Below, one piece after another: positions 26,644 through 35,177 of a DNA stretch of 64,000 nucleotides (the first letter of the stretch is position 1; each line of letters begins with the position of its first letter). Both the position numbers and the translations under genes were made by a program. Under the pieces are notes generated by a model that did not search any database, had not been told where the DNA came from, and worked only from the letters and a program-made list of their open reading frames with translations. Source of the DNA: Streptomyces sp. MMG1121 (GTDB lineage: Bacteria > Actinomycetota > Actinomycetes > Streptomycetales > Streptomycetaceae); the NCBI RefSeq assembly GCF_001280015.1, contig NZ_LGDV01000074.1:79520-143519 (forward strand), written 5' to 3'.

Positions 26644-26759
26644 CGCTCAGATGAGCGGGCTACATACACATCTGATTTCGATCGATGAACGATCAAGGGG
26701 TGGCACCGAGTGCCACCCCTTGGAGAAGTGCAGTCGCCCATGATCCGCTCATCTGAGCG
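26644..26759. repeat. Inverted pair of a 15-base palindromic element
   Basis: CGCTCAGATGAGCGG at 26644-26658 and its exact reverse complement at 26745-26759 flank a hairpin. Each copy itself contains the inverted repeat GCTCA-nn-TGAGC, so both look like binding sites for the same dimeric protein, or arms of a large cruciform. Confidence 0.7.
26695..26721 (-). terminator. Perfect 12-base hairpin, probable terminator of the ROK gene
   Basis: AAGGGGTGGCAC (26695-26706), loop CGA, then the exact complement to 26721. It lies 163 bases past the ROK stop on the minus strand. There is no U-tract. It could alternatively act in the ppdK leader region. Confidence 0.65.
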
Positions 26760-26883
26760 CAACCCTTATCAAGGGTGGCGAGAATCACGCTGCCACAGCG
26801 GGCGGGATTTCACCATGCGGACCGTCGCCGAGACCCCGAAACTCCCGCGAAACACCTCGTCACACGGCCAGGGCGGCGAGACC

Positions 26884-28104
26884 TCACACGCCCAGCGCCA
26901 GCAGCCGCTCCTCCACCCGCTCCGGCGCGTAGAGGTGTTCCACGACCAGTGCCCCCGCTCCGATGAGCGCGGCCCGCTCCCCGAGCCGGGAGGTGACGAC
27001 ATCCAGGTGGGCCGTGGAGCGCGGCAGCGCCCGCTGGTAGAGCAGCTCGCGCACGCCGGTGAGGAAGGGAGTGCCGGCCAGATCGCCCGCGATCATCAGC
27101 ACACCGGGGTTCAGCAGGGTCACCACCGTCGCCAGTACGTCGCCGACCCGGCGGCCCGCCTCCCGGGCCAGCGCCGCCGCCTCCGGATGCCCGGCCGCCA
27201 GCAGATCCCGTACGTCCGCGCCGGAGGCGGCCGGCACCCCGCTCTCCGCTAGCCGCCGGGCCACGGCACCCCCGCTCGCGACGGCGGCGAGACAGCCGTA
27301 CGAGCCGCACCGGCACAGCGCGTCCGCGCCGACCCTGATGTGCCCGATGTCGCCCGCCCCGCCGTCGATCCCCCGGTAGATGGAACCGTCCACGACCACC
27401 CCGGCGCCGATGCCGGTGGAGACCTTGACCAGCACGAAGGCCCGGCAGTCGGGGTGCCCGGCGCGCTGTTCGCCGTACGCCATGAGGTTCGCGTCGTTGT
27501 CGACCAGGACGGGGACGGCCGGGGCGCCGGTGTGCTCGGTGAAGGCGCGGGAGAGGCGGCCCGTTATGTCGTAGCCGTCCCAGCCCGGCATCATCGGCGG
27601 CTGCACCACCCGGCCGGTCTCGCTGTCCACCGGGCCGGGCACCGCGAGCCCGACGCCGCTGACCTCCGCTGCCGCGTGCCCGGCCTTCTCCAGCAACTCG
27701 CCGAACCAGTGCGCGAGTTCGGCCAGTACGACCTCCGGGCCGTCCTCGACCACCAGCGTGCCCGAGTGCTCGGCGAGTATCTCGCCGGTCAGGGAGAGGA
27801 CGGCCGCGCGGGCGTGCCGGGTGTCCAGGTCGGCGACGAGGACGACGGCGTGGGAACCGTCGAACTCCAGCGTGATGGAGGGGCGGCCGCCGAGCGGTGA
27901 GCCGACCGGGCCGCCGGCGCCCTCGCGCAGCCAGCCGGCCCGGAACAGCCGGTCCAGGCGCTGGCCGACCGTGGCCCGGGACAGCCCGGTGACCTGCTGC
28001 AGCGCCCCCCGGGTCACCGCCCGGCCGCTGCGCACCAGTTCGAGCAGCTCCCCGGCACCGGCCTGGCCGCCGCTCCGGCCGGCTCTTCCCGGACGTTCGG
28101 TCAT
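26884..28104 (-). CDS. ROK-family transcriptional regulator
   Basis: About 406 residues. An N-terminal winged helix (residues about 15-70, GALQQVTGLSRATVGQRLDRL) is fused to a ROK sugar-kinase-like domain. The zinc-binding element is GHIRVGADALCRCGSYGCLAA near residue 245, and DNDANLMAYGE gives the catalytic-site aspartate region. ROK regulators sense sugars or phosphosugars. It diverges from a GH63-like hydrolase/debranching pair with AACTC/GAGTT elements between, so it most likely controls them. ATG 28104 is five bases after GGGGG; GTG 28110 is an alternative. Confidence 0.92.
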   Translation of the reverse strand: MTERPGRAGRSGGQAGAGELLELVRSGRAVTRGALQQVTGLSRATVGQRLDRLFRAGWLREGAGGPVGSPLGGRPSITLEFDGSHAVVLVADLDTRHARAAVLSLTGEILAEHSGTLVVEDGPEVVLAELAHWFGELLEKAGHAAAEVSGVGLAVPGPVDSETGRVVQPPMMPGWDGYDITGRLSRAFTEHTGAPAVPVLVDNDANLMAYGEQRAGHPDCRAFVLVKVSTGIGAGVVVDGSIYRGIDGGAGDIGHIRVGADALCRCGSYGCLAAVASGGAVARRLAESGVPAASGADVRDLLAAGHPEAAALAREAGRRVGDVLATVVTLLNPGVLMIAGDLAGTPFLTGVRELLYQRALPRSTAHLDVVTSRLGERAALIGAGALVVEHLYAPERVEERLLALGV

Positions 28105-28125
28105 GCGCACCCCCTTGTGTTTCCC

Positions 28126-28172
28126 AACTCTGCATTACATAGTGAGTTTTGCGTGTTAAATAGACGTAACTC
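28126..28172. promoter_or_regulatory. AT-rich divergent control region with AACTC/GAGTT elements
   Basis: AACTCT occurs at 28126 and 28168, exactly 42 bases apart, with GAGTT between at 28144. AACTC-n13-GAGTT and GAGTT-n19-AACTC can each be read as dyads. The region is strikingly AT-rich for this genome and lies between the ROK gene and the hydrolase it may control. Confidence 0.45.
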
Positions 28173-28235
28173 TACGGTAGACACAACCAAACCCGGTCGG
28201 CCCGGCCGGGCGTCATCGTCTTCGGGGAGCCCCGA

Positions 28236-29702
28236 GTGGATCGCACCGCCCAGCTCAGCGCCGGTATCGCGGGGGACGAGATCGCATACGATCCCCCTGC
28301 CTCCGGCACGTCGTTGCACGTCAGGGCGGCCCGGGTGCTGGACGCGAATTGGACGGGCAGTGCGACGGTCCCCTCCCGGAACCTGTATCCGCACCAGTGG
28401 TCCTGGGACTCGGCGTTCATCGCCATCGGCCTCAGGCACGTCTCGCCGCTGCGGGCGCAGACCGAGCTGGAGACGCTGCTGGCCGCCCAGTGGGCCGACG
28501 GGCGCGTCCCGCACATCGTCTTCAACCCCTCCGTACCGCTCGACGCGTACTTCCCGAGCCCCGACTTCTGGCGCTCCTCCACCGCGGGGCGCACCGCGGG
28601 CGCCCCGCGCACCGTACAGACGTCGGGCATCGTGCAGCCACCGGTGCACGCGCTCGCGGCCTGGCTGGTGCACCGCGCCGACCCCGTGCTCTCGCGCTCC
28701 CGCGGCTTCCTGGCCCGGGTGTACCCGCGGCTGGCGGCCTGGCACCGCTATCTGCTGCACCGCCGGGACCTGGGCGGCGGCGCTCTGGTGTCCGTCGTCC
28801 ACCCCTGGGAGCAGGGCATGGACAACAGCCCCTGCTGGGACGCCCCGCTCGCCCGGGTCACCCCGGCCCCGGCCCGCTCCTTCCGGCGCGCCGACCTCGA
28901 CCACGGAGCGGCGGAGGACCGGCCGACGGATCTGGACTACGGGCGGTACGTGCGGCTGGCCGCCGACTACAGGGATGCCGGATATACCGACGGCGCGGGC
29001 GAGTTCGCGGTCGAGGACCCCGCCTTCAACGCCCTGCTCATCGCTTCCGAGCACGCGCTCGCCCGGATCGCCGAGGAACTGGGCGCGGCCGGCACCGCCC
29101 GGCACGCGCGCGCGGAGCGGCTGACGGCGGCACTGGTGGAGCGGCTGTGGGACCCGGCGGCGGGGATGTTCCTGTGCCGGGACCTCAGGGGGGACGGCGG
29201 GCTCCTCCCCGAGCGTGGCGTCTGCGGACTGGTCCCCCTGCTGCTGCCCGGCCTGCCCCGGGACATCGCCGCCGCGCTCGTCCGAACCCTCCGGGGTCCC
29301 CACTTCTCGCTCGGCGGGCGTACCCGGCTCGTCCCCAGTTACGACCTCCTCGGCGAGGCCTTCGACCCGCACCGGTACTGGCGCGGGCCCGCCTGGTTCA
29401 ACACGAGCTGGCTGCTGGAGCGGGGCCTGCGCGTGCACGGCGAGCGGGACCGGGCCGACGCCCTGCGCGCGGCCGTGCTGCACCTCGCCGACAGCACGGA
29501 CTTCGCGGAGTACGTCGATGCGTACACCGGCGAGGCCTGCGGTGCGACCGGCTTCGGCTGGACCGCCGCGCTCGCCCTGGACCTGCACCAGGACCTGCGG
29601 CGCGAGCTGCACAAAGACCTTGTCAAAGGCCCCGGCGCGGGCGTGTCCCCGGCGGGCACCGGCACGTTCGACACGAGTGACAAAGGAGGGTACCGGCGAT
29701 GA
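28236..29702 (+). CDS. GH63-like glycoside hydrolase (MGH1-type domain)
   Basis: A 488-residue (alpha/alpha)6-barrel protein without a signal peptide. LYPHQWSWDSAFIAIGL near residue 50 is a hallmark of MGH1-like/GH63 proteins, with its Asp a likely substrate contact. HPWEQGMDNSPCWD near 190 and WRGPAWFNTSWLLERGL near 385 are further barrel motifs. Relatives hydrolyse mannosylglycerate, glucosylglycerate or alpha-glucosides inside the cell. It starts with GTG and its stop overlaps the next gene as ATGA. With the divergent ROK regulator, a sugar-responsive operon is likely. The substrate is uncertain. Confidence 0.85.
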   Translation: MDRTAQLSAGIAGDEIAYDPPASGTSLHVRAARVLDANWTGSATVPSRNLYPHQWSWDSAFIAIGLRHVSPLRAQTELETLLAAQWADGRVPHIVFNPSVPLDAYFPSPDFWRSSTAGRTAGAPRTVQTSGIVQPPVHALAAWLVHRADPVLSRSRGFLARVYPRLAAWHRYLLHRRDLGGGALVSVVHPWEQGMDNSPCWDAPLARVTPAPARSFRRADLDHGAAEDRPTDLDYGRYVRLAADYRDAGYTDGAGEFAVEDPAFNALLIASEHALARIAEELGAAGTARHARAERLTAALVERLWDPAAGMFLCRDLRGDGGLLPERGVCGLVPLLLPGLPRDIAAALVRTLRGPHFSLGGRTRLVPSYDLLGEAFDPHRYWRGPAWFNTSWLLERGLRVHGERDRADALRAAVLHLADSTDFAEYVDAYTGEACGATGFGWTAALALDLHQDLRRELHKDLVKGPGAGVSPAGTGTFDTSDKGGYRR

Positions 29703-31636
29703 CGGACCGGCATCATCTGCTCGTGCACGGGGCGACCTTCGCCGCCGTGGGCGACCGGGGCGACATCAGCGGGGTCCGGAGCGGCAGCTCCCCCGACGGG
29801 CTGTTCGTACGGGACGCCCGGCATCTCAGCCGCTGGCAGCTCACCGTCGACGGCGCCGTGCCGGAGGTGCTCACCCCGGTCACCGACGGCGACGCGGCCC
29901 GCTGTGTGCTGGTGCCGCGCGGCGGGCGACAGGAGCCCCCGGCGCACACCCTCTTCCGTGAACAGGCCGTCGGGGACGGCTCGTTCGTGGAGTCCCTGCG
30001 GGTCACCAGCAACCGCCCGGTGCCGACCACGACCCGGCTCGCCATCACCGCCGACGCCGACTTCGCCGACCAGTTCGAGCTCCGCTCCGACCACCGCACC
30101 TACGTCAAGCCCGGCGCCGTACGCTCCCGCGAAGTCCTGGACGACGGCATCGAGTTCAGCTACCGGCGCGCCGAATGGCGGTCCTGTACGGCGATCACGG
30201 CCGACCCGGCGCCCGACGCCGTGGAGGAGACGGGCACCGGCGCCCGCCGCCTGGTGTGGACCCTCGACCTCGCGCCGCACGGCACGGTCGAGCTGATGCT
30301 GCGCGTGATCGCCCGGCCGCACGGTGAGAAGCGGGCCGTGCGGGTGCCGCGCGACCCCGCCGCCGTGCACGAGCAACTGCTCGCACAGGAAGGCGAGTTC
30401 ATGGAGGGGGTGGCTTTCCCGACCGGCTGGCCGGAGCTGTCGGCGGCCTGTGCGCGCGGGCTCGCCGACCTGGCCGCGCTCCAGGTGCCGGCCACCGGAC
30501 CGGACGGCGAGGAACTGCGCGTCCCGGCCGCCGGCGCCCCCTGGTACCTCACTTTGCTCGGCCGGGACGCCCTGCTCACCTCCCTGTTCGCGCTGCCGTA
30601 CCGGCCACGGCTGGCCGCCGCCACGCTCCCCGCGCTCGCCGCGACCCAGGCGGGCGGCTCCGGTCTGTCCCCGGTCGCCCAGCCCGGCAAGATCGTGCAC
30701 GAGGTACGGCACGGCGAGCTGGCGCACTTCGGTCAGGTGCCGTTCGGGCGGTACTACGGCTCGGTCGACGCGACCCCGCTGTTCCTGATCCTGCTCGGCA
30801 CGTATGTCGAGCAGACCGGGGACGGGGATCTGGCCCGCCGTCTGGAGGCCCACGCGCGTGCCGCCGTCGGCTGGATGCTGGACCACGGCGGGCTGACCTC
30901 GCGCGGCTATCTCGTCTACCGCGCCGACGAGGGCGGACTCGCCAACCAGAACTGGAAGGACTCCCCCGGCGCGATCTGCTGCGCCGACGGCACCCGGCCC
31001 ACCGGCGCGGTGATGGCGGCGGGCGCGCAGGGGTACGCCTACGACGCGCTGCGCCGCACGGCGTGGGTGGCGCGCACGGTGTGGGCCGACGGGACGTACG
31101 CGGCGCTGCTGGAGCAGGCGGCCGCCGATCTCCGGGACCGCTTCCAGCGGGACTTCTGGATGCCGGAGCACTCCTTCCCGGCGCTCGCGCTCGACGGCGA
31201 GGGCCGCCGCATCGACGCGCTGGCCTCCGACGCCGGGCATCTGCTGTGGTCGGGGCTGCTGGACAAGGAGTACGGCGAGGTGGTGGGCCGACGCCTGCTG
31301 GAGCCCGACTTCTTCTCCGGGTGGGGTGTCCGTACGGTGGCCTCCGGGCAGCCCGCGTACCATCCGCTCTCCTATCACCGGGGCTCCGTCTGGCCCCATG
31401 ACAACGCTCTGATCACGCTGGGGCTGACGCGGTACGGGCTGCATGACGAGGCGCGCACGGTGGCGCATGCGCTGGTCGACGCGGCGACGGCCGCGGGGCA
31501 TCGGCTGCCGGAGGTGCTGGCGGGGTACGGGAGGGACACGCATCCGGAGCCGGTGCCGTATCCGCACGCGTGCGTGCGGGAGTCCCGGTCCGCCGCCGCG
31601 CCGCTTGCTCTGCTCACGGCGGTGGGCGGGGTCTAG
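29699..31636 (+). CDS. Glycogen debranching N-terminal domain protein, amylo-alpha-1,6-glucosidase-like
   Basis: A 645-residue cytoplasmic protein. Residues about 15-205 match the GDE N-terminal domain (SSPDGLFVRDARHLSRWQL). Residues about 290-640 form an (alpha/alpha)6 barrel with LTSLFALPYRP, NQNWKDSPGAICCADG and SYHRGSVWPHDNALI. Relatives include trehalase-like and glucosylglycerol-type hydrolases as well as debranching enzymes, so the substrate is not fixed. Its ATG overlaps the upstream hydrolase by four bases; the two probably act on one pathway under the ROK regulator. Confidence 0.88.
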   Translation: MTDRHHLLVHGATFAAVGDRGDISGVRSGSSPDGLFVRDARHLSRWQLTVDGAVPEVLTPVTDGDAARCVLVPRGGRQEPPAHTLFREQAVGDGSFVESLRVTSNRPVPTTTRLAITADADFADQFELRSDHRTYVKPGAVRSREVLDDGIEFSYRRAEWRSCTAITADPAPDAVEETGTGARRLVWTLDLAPHGTVELMLRVIARPHGEKRAVRVPRDPAAVHEQLLAQEGEFMEGVAFPTGWPELSAACARGLADLAALQVPATGPDGEELRVPAAGAPWYLTLLGRDALLTSLFALPYRPRLAAATLPALAATQAGGSGLSPVAQPGKIVHEVRHGELAHFGQVPFGRYYGSVDATPLFLILLGTYVEQTGDGDLARRLEAHARAAVGWMLDHGGLTSRGYLVYRADEGGLANQNWKDSPGAICCADGTRPTGAVMAAGAQGYAYDALRRTAWVARTVWADGTYAALLEQAAADLRDRFQRDFWMPEHSFPALALDGEGRRIDALASDAGHLLWSGLLDKEYGEVVGRRLLEPDFFSGWGVRTVASGQPAYHPLSYHRGSVWPHDNALITLGLTRYGLHDEARTVAHALVDAATAAGHRLPEVLAGYGRDTHPEPVPYPHACVRESRSAAAPLALLTAVGGV

Positions 31637-31761
31637 CGCCGGTGGGGCGCCGCGGGTCGTGGGCGATGTGTTTGCCCGGTGTTTGCCCGGTGTCCTGAAC
31701 GGGGGGCGACGGGTGGCCGTACGAGAGGGCATCACGGGTCTCGCACGGAAGGACCTTCGGG

Positions 31762-33549
31762 TTGTCTCAGGACACGAGTACGCGCCAGCCAACGGATTCG
31801 GTCGAGGGTGCGGATGAGGAGAGCCCCGCGCCCGTGCTCGCGTCCGGTCGCCCGCCGCGGCCCTGGGCCGTGGTGTCCGCGCGGACACGGCGGTGGCGGG
31901 CGGAGCATCCGGGGGCGGTCCAGGTGCTGTCCGTCACCGTCACCGTGCTCGCCGCCGCGCTGGTCGTCGCCGCGCTGGTGATGCCCAACTCCGTGGTCCG
32001 GCTGGGGCCTTCGAAGTTCCTGCGGATACCGGCGGAGGCCGTGATCGGGGCGGCCGTGATGATCGCGCTGCCGCGCCGGCCGCGCCTGGTGCTGGCCGTC
32101 GTGTCCGGGCTGGCGCTGGCGGCGATGACCGTGCTGAACCTGCTCGACATGGGGTTCAACCAGTACCTCGGCCGTGGCTTCAACGTCGTGCTCGACTGGA
32201 GCCTGTTCGGCGACGCGGAGTCCTATCTGGAGGACTCGATCGGCCGTACGCAGACCCTGGCCGTCGTGGCCGGTGTGATCGCTCTCGTGCTGCTGGTCTT
32301 CGTACTGCTGGCGCTGTCGATGGTGCGGCTGAGCAATGTGCTCGCCCGGCACACCGGCATCGCGACGCGGGGCACGCTGGTCGCCGGGGTCGTGTGGATC
32401 ACGTGTTCCTCACTCGGTCTGCAGCTGGGCGGCGTGCCGCTCGCCGCCGACAGCACCGCCACCGCGCTGAAGGACCAGAGCCACCGGATCTCGGCCACGC
32501 TCAAGGACGAGGCGGAGTTCCGCAAGGTGGCCAAGGTCGACGCCTTCGGGAACACCCCCGGCAGCCAGCTGGTCCCGGATCTGCGCGGCAAGGACATGAT
32601 CTTCACGTTCATCGAGAGCTACGGCCGTAGCGCCGTGGAGGACCCGATCATGGCGCCCGGCGTCGACGCGACCCTCGACGCCCGCACCAAGGCGCTGGCC
32701 AAGGCGGGTTTCCACGCCAAGAGCGGCTGGCTGACCTCGGCGACGTACGGCGGCAGCAGCTGGCTCGGCCACTCCACCACCATGTCGGGCCTGTGGATCA
32801 GCAACCAGCAGCGGTACCGCACGGTCATGGCGAGCGACCACCTCAGCCTGACCGACGCGTTCAAGAAGACCGGTGACTTCGACACGGTGGGCGTCATGCC
32901 GGGTGTGCAGAAGGGCTGGCCGGAGCAGAAGTGGTACGGCCTGGACAAGGTCTACAACGCCTTCCAGCTCGGCTACAAGGGGCCGAAGTTCAGCTGGTCG
33001 ACCATGCCGGACCAGTACACGCTCCAGCAGTACCAGGACCGGGTGCACAGCAAGAAGCCCGCCGACGGCAAGGCGCGGATGTCGCTGCTCATCCTGACCT
33101 CCAGCCACCAGCCGTGGGCGCCGATCCCGAAGATGGTGCCCTGGAACCAGCTGGGCGACGGCTCGGTCTTCGACTCCATCGAGAAGGCGGGCAACCCGTC
33201 CTCCTACACCCTCACCGACGACACGCACTCCAAAGAGGAGTACGGCAAGTCGATCCAGTACTCGGTGACGGCGCTGACGCAGTGGCTGGAGCGTTACGGC
33301 ACGAAGGACACGGTGCTGGTCTTCCTCGGCGACCACCAGCCGAACGCCCACGCCAGCGGCAACCACGCCAGCCGTGACGTACCGATCTCGGTCGTCGCCA
33401 AGGATCCGAAGGTCCTCGACAAGATCGCCGGGTGGGGCTGGACCGACGGCCTGCGCCCCGCCCACAAGGCACCGGTATGGAAGATGAGCGCCTTCCGTGA
33501 CCGCTTCCTGACGGCGTTCGGCTCGACACCACATCCGAAGAAGAACTGA
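31762..33549 (+). CDS. Membrane sulfatase-domain protein, LTA synthase/alkaline phosphatase superfamily
   Basis: A 595-residue protein. A Pro-rich cytoplasmic N-terminus is followed by about five helices (residues 50-215) and an extracytoplasmic sulfatase fold (about 280-585). FTFIESYGRSAVEDP and SSWLGHSTTMSGLW fit the metal/nucleophile region, and VFLGDHQPNA the C-terminal metal site. No CxPxR formylglycine motif is present, so it is a phosphotransferase/phosphatase type rather than a true sulfatase. A role in polyglycerol-phosphate or lipid-linked envelope polymers is inferred. The likely start is TTG at 31762 after GGAAGGA. Confidence 0.82.
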   Translation: MSQDTSTRQPTDSVEGADEESPAPVLASGRPPRPWAVVSARTRRWRAEHPGAVQVLSVTVTVLAAALVVAALVMPNSVVRLGPSKFLRIPAEAVIGAAVMIALPRRPRLVLAVVSGLALAAMTVLNLLDMGFNQYLGRGFNVVLDWSLFGDAESYLEDSIGRTQTLAVVAGVIALVLLVFVLLALSMVRLSNVLARHTGIATRGTLVAGVVWITCSSLGLQLGGVPLAADSTATALKDQSHRISATLKDEAEFRKVAKVDAFGNTPGSQLVPDLRGKDMIFTFIESYGRSAVEDPIMAPGVDATLDARTKALAKAGFHAKSGWLTSATYGGSSWLGHSTTMSGLWISNQQRYRTVMASDHLSLTDAFKKTGDFDTVGVMPGVQKGWPEQKWYGLDKVYNAFQLGYKGPKFSWSTMPDQYTLQQYQDRVHSKKPADGKARMSLLILTSSHQPWAPIPKMVPWNQLGDGSVFDSIEKAGNPSSYTLTDDTHSKEEYGKSIQYSVTALTQWLERYGTKDTVLVFLGDHQPNAHASGNHASRDVPISVVAKDPKVLDKIAGWGWTDGLRPAHKAPVWKMSAFRDRFLTAFGSTPHPKKN

Positions 33550-33985
33550 AGAAGAACTGACGGGGCCCTGGCGGGTGAGGCGGGTCGGAGCCGCGTCGGA
33601 GGGGGAGGGACGGAGCCGCGTCGAGGGGAGGAGGGGCGGAGCCGCGTCGGAGACAGGGGCGGGGCCCTGCCGAAGCCCGGAGCGGAGCCGGCCGAGGCCC
33701 AGGAACGAACCCGGCCGGAGGCAGGGGAGGAGCCCTGCCGGAGGCCGGGAAGGAGCCCGCCGAGGTCCGGGAACGGGGTCTGCCGGAGACCGGAGCAGAC
33801 CCTGCCGGGGCCCGGAGCAGACCCTGCCGGGGCCCGGAGCAGACCCTGCCGGGGCCCGGAGCAACCCTGCCGGGGCCCGGAGCAACCCTGCCGGGGTCCG
33901 GAGCAACCCTGCCGGGGTCCGTGGCGGAGCCCCGTGGCGGTCACCGTCCAGCGGGCGGGTCGGGTGGGTGGGCGAGAGCTGCCGC
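33550..33985. other. Gene-free, repeat-filled region before dusB
   Basis: 436 bases without a credible gene. The left part (about 33584-33660) has three degenerate copies around CGGAGCCGCGTCG. The middle is broken GC-rich repeat. The right part is the ordered tandem array described separately. Readings on both strands are repeat-encoded low-complexity peptides. Confidence 0.7.
33791..33919 (+). repeat. Six-unit tandem repeat, three 22-mers then three 21-mers
   Basis: Units 1-3 (33791-33856) read CGGAGCAGACCC then TGCCGGGGCC. Units 4-6 (33857-33919) lack one G (GAGCAACCC) and end GGGGCC or GGGGTC. Each junction creates CCGGGGCCCGG-type self-complementary DNA that could fold into stacked hairpins 3' of dusB. 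A perfect array like this suggests recent slippage growth. Confidence 0.9.
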
Positions 33986-35119
33986 TCAGCCGCCCGACGT
34001 GTCCAGTTCCGCGTCCTCGCTGATCCCCGCGCAGTCGTACGGGTCCTTCAGCCAGCCGTCCGGAAGCACCACCCGGTTGTTGCCGGACGTACGGCCCCGG
34101 GGCCCGTCCGCGCCGGCCGGCCACGGCTGGTCGAGGTCCAACTCGTCCAGTCCGGCGCGGAGTTCGGCCAGCGAAGAAGTGATCGCGAGCCGCTTGCGCA
34201 TCTCGGAGCCGACCGCGAAGCCCTTCAGGTACCAGGCGACGTGCTTGCGGAAGTCGACCACGCCCTTGGACTCGTCGCCGAGCCACTCGCCCAGCAGGGT
34301 CGCGTGCCGGACCATGACGTCGGCCACCTCACGGAGCACCGGCCGGGCCAGATCATCGAGGCGCCCCTCGAAGGCGGCCACCAGGTCCGCGAACAGCCAC
34401 GGCCGCCCCAGGCAGCCGCGCCCGACCACGACTCCGTCGCAGCCGGTCTCCCGCACCATCCGCAGCGCGTCCTCGGCCGACCAGATGTCGCCGTTGCCGA
34501 GCACGGGGATCTCCGGGACGTGCTCCTTGAGACGGGCGATGGCCTCCCAGTCCGCCGTGCCGCCGTAGTGCTGGGCGGCCGTACGGCCGTGCAGGGCGAT
34601 GGCCGTCACCCCCTCCTCGACGGCGATGCGGCCGGCGTCGAGGAAGGTGATGTGGTCGTCGTCGATGCCCTTGCGCATCTTCATCGTCACCGGCAGGTCA
34701 CCGGCCCCGCTCACGGCCTCCCGGAGGATCGCCCGCAGCAGGTTGCGCTTGTACGGCAGCGCCGAGCCGCCGCCCTTCCTGGTCACCTTCGGGACCGGGC
34801 AGCCGAAGTTCAGGTCGATGTGGTCGGCCAGGCCCTCCTCCGCGATCATGCGGACGGCCTTGCCGACGGTCGCCGGGTCGACGCCGTACAGCTGGATCGA
34901 GCGCGGCTGCTCGCTCGCGTCGAACCTGATCAGCTGCATGGTCTTCTCGTTGCGCTCAACCAGTGCCCGGGTCGTGATCATCTCGCTGACGAACAGTCCC
35001 TTGCCCCCGCTGAACTCACGGCACAGCGTGCGGAAGGGTGCGTTGGTGATGCCCGCCATGGGTGCGAGCACGACGGGCGGCGCCACGGCGTGCGGGCCGA
35101 TGGAGAGGGGCTGGGTCAT
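33986..35119 (-). CDS. dusB: tRNA-dihydrouridine synthase (DusB type)
   Basis: A 377-residue FMN enzyme reducing uridine to dihydrouridine in tRNA D-loops. APMAGITNAPFRTLC begins the TIM barrel, the catalytic Cys is about 107 in LNFGCPVPKVTRKGGG, and FMN-binding ALHGRTAAQHY and VVGRGCLGRPW follow. The C-terminal helical domain is complete. The start may be ATG 35119 or the adjoining GTG 35122. It is transcribed toward the tandem repeats. Confidence 0.96.
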   Translation of the reverse strand: MTQPLSIGPHAVAPPVVLAPMAGITNAPFRTLCREFSGGKGLFVSEMITTRALVERNEKTMQLIRFDASEQPRSIQLYGVDPATVGKAVRMIAEEGLADHIDLNFGCPVPKVTRKGGGSALPYKRNLLRAILREAVSGAGDLPVTMKMRKGIDDDHITFLDAGRIAVEEGVTAIALHGRTAAQHYGGTADWEAIARLKEHVPEIPVLGNGDIWSAEDALRMVRETGCDGVVVGRGCLGRPWLFADLVAAFEGRLDDLARPVLREVADVMVRHATLLGEWLGDESKGVVDFRKHVAWYLKGFAVGSEMRKRLAITSSLAELRAGLDELDLDQPWPAGADGPRGRTSGNNRVVLPDGWLKDPYDCAGISEDAELDTSGG

Positions 35120-35177
35120 CACAGGGCTCCGGAACGGATGTACGGCGTAGGGACACGGGCCAAGCCCCCATTGTCCC

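Larger units (their letters stand above)
26442..26883. other. Gene-free region with nested inverted repeats between ppdK and the ROK gene
   Basis: It is less GC-rich than its surroundings between 26580 and 26780. It carries the ppdK leader, two identical 15-base elements in inverted orientation (26644-26658, 26745-26759) and a 12-base perfect hairpin between them. No convincing ORF or RNA gene was seen. Confidence 0.6.

Noticed and set aside
26442-26883. tRNA or other RNA gene in the less GC-rich gap
   Set aside because: No cloverleaf, T-loop or CCA-like end could be found; only inverted repeats are visible.
33791-33919. CRISPR array
   Set aside because: The repeats are directly adjacent with no unique spacers, and no cas genes are present.
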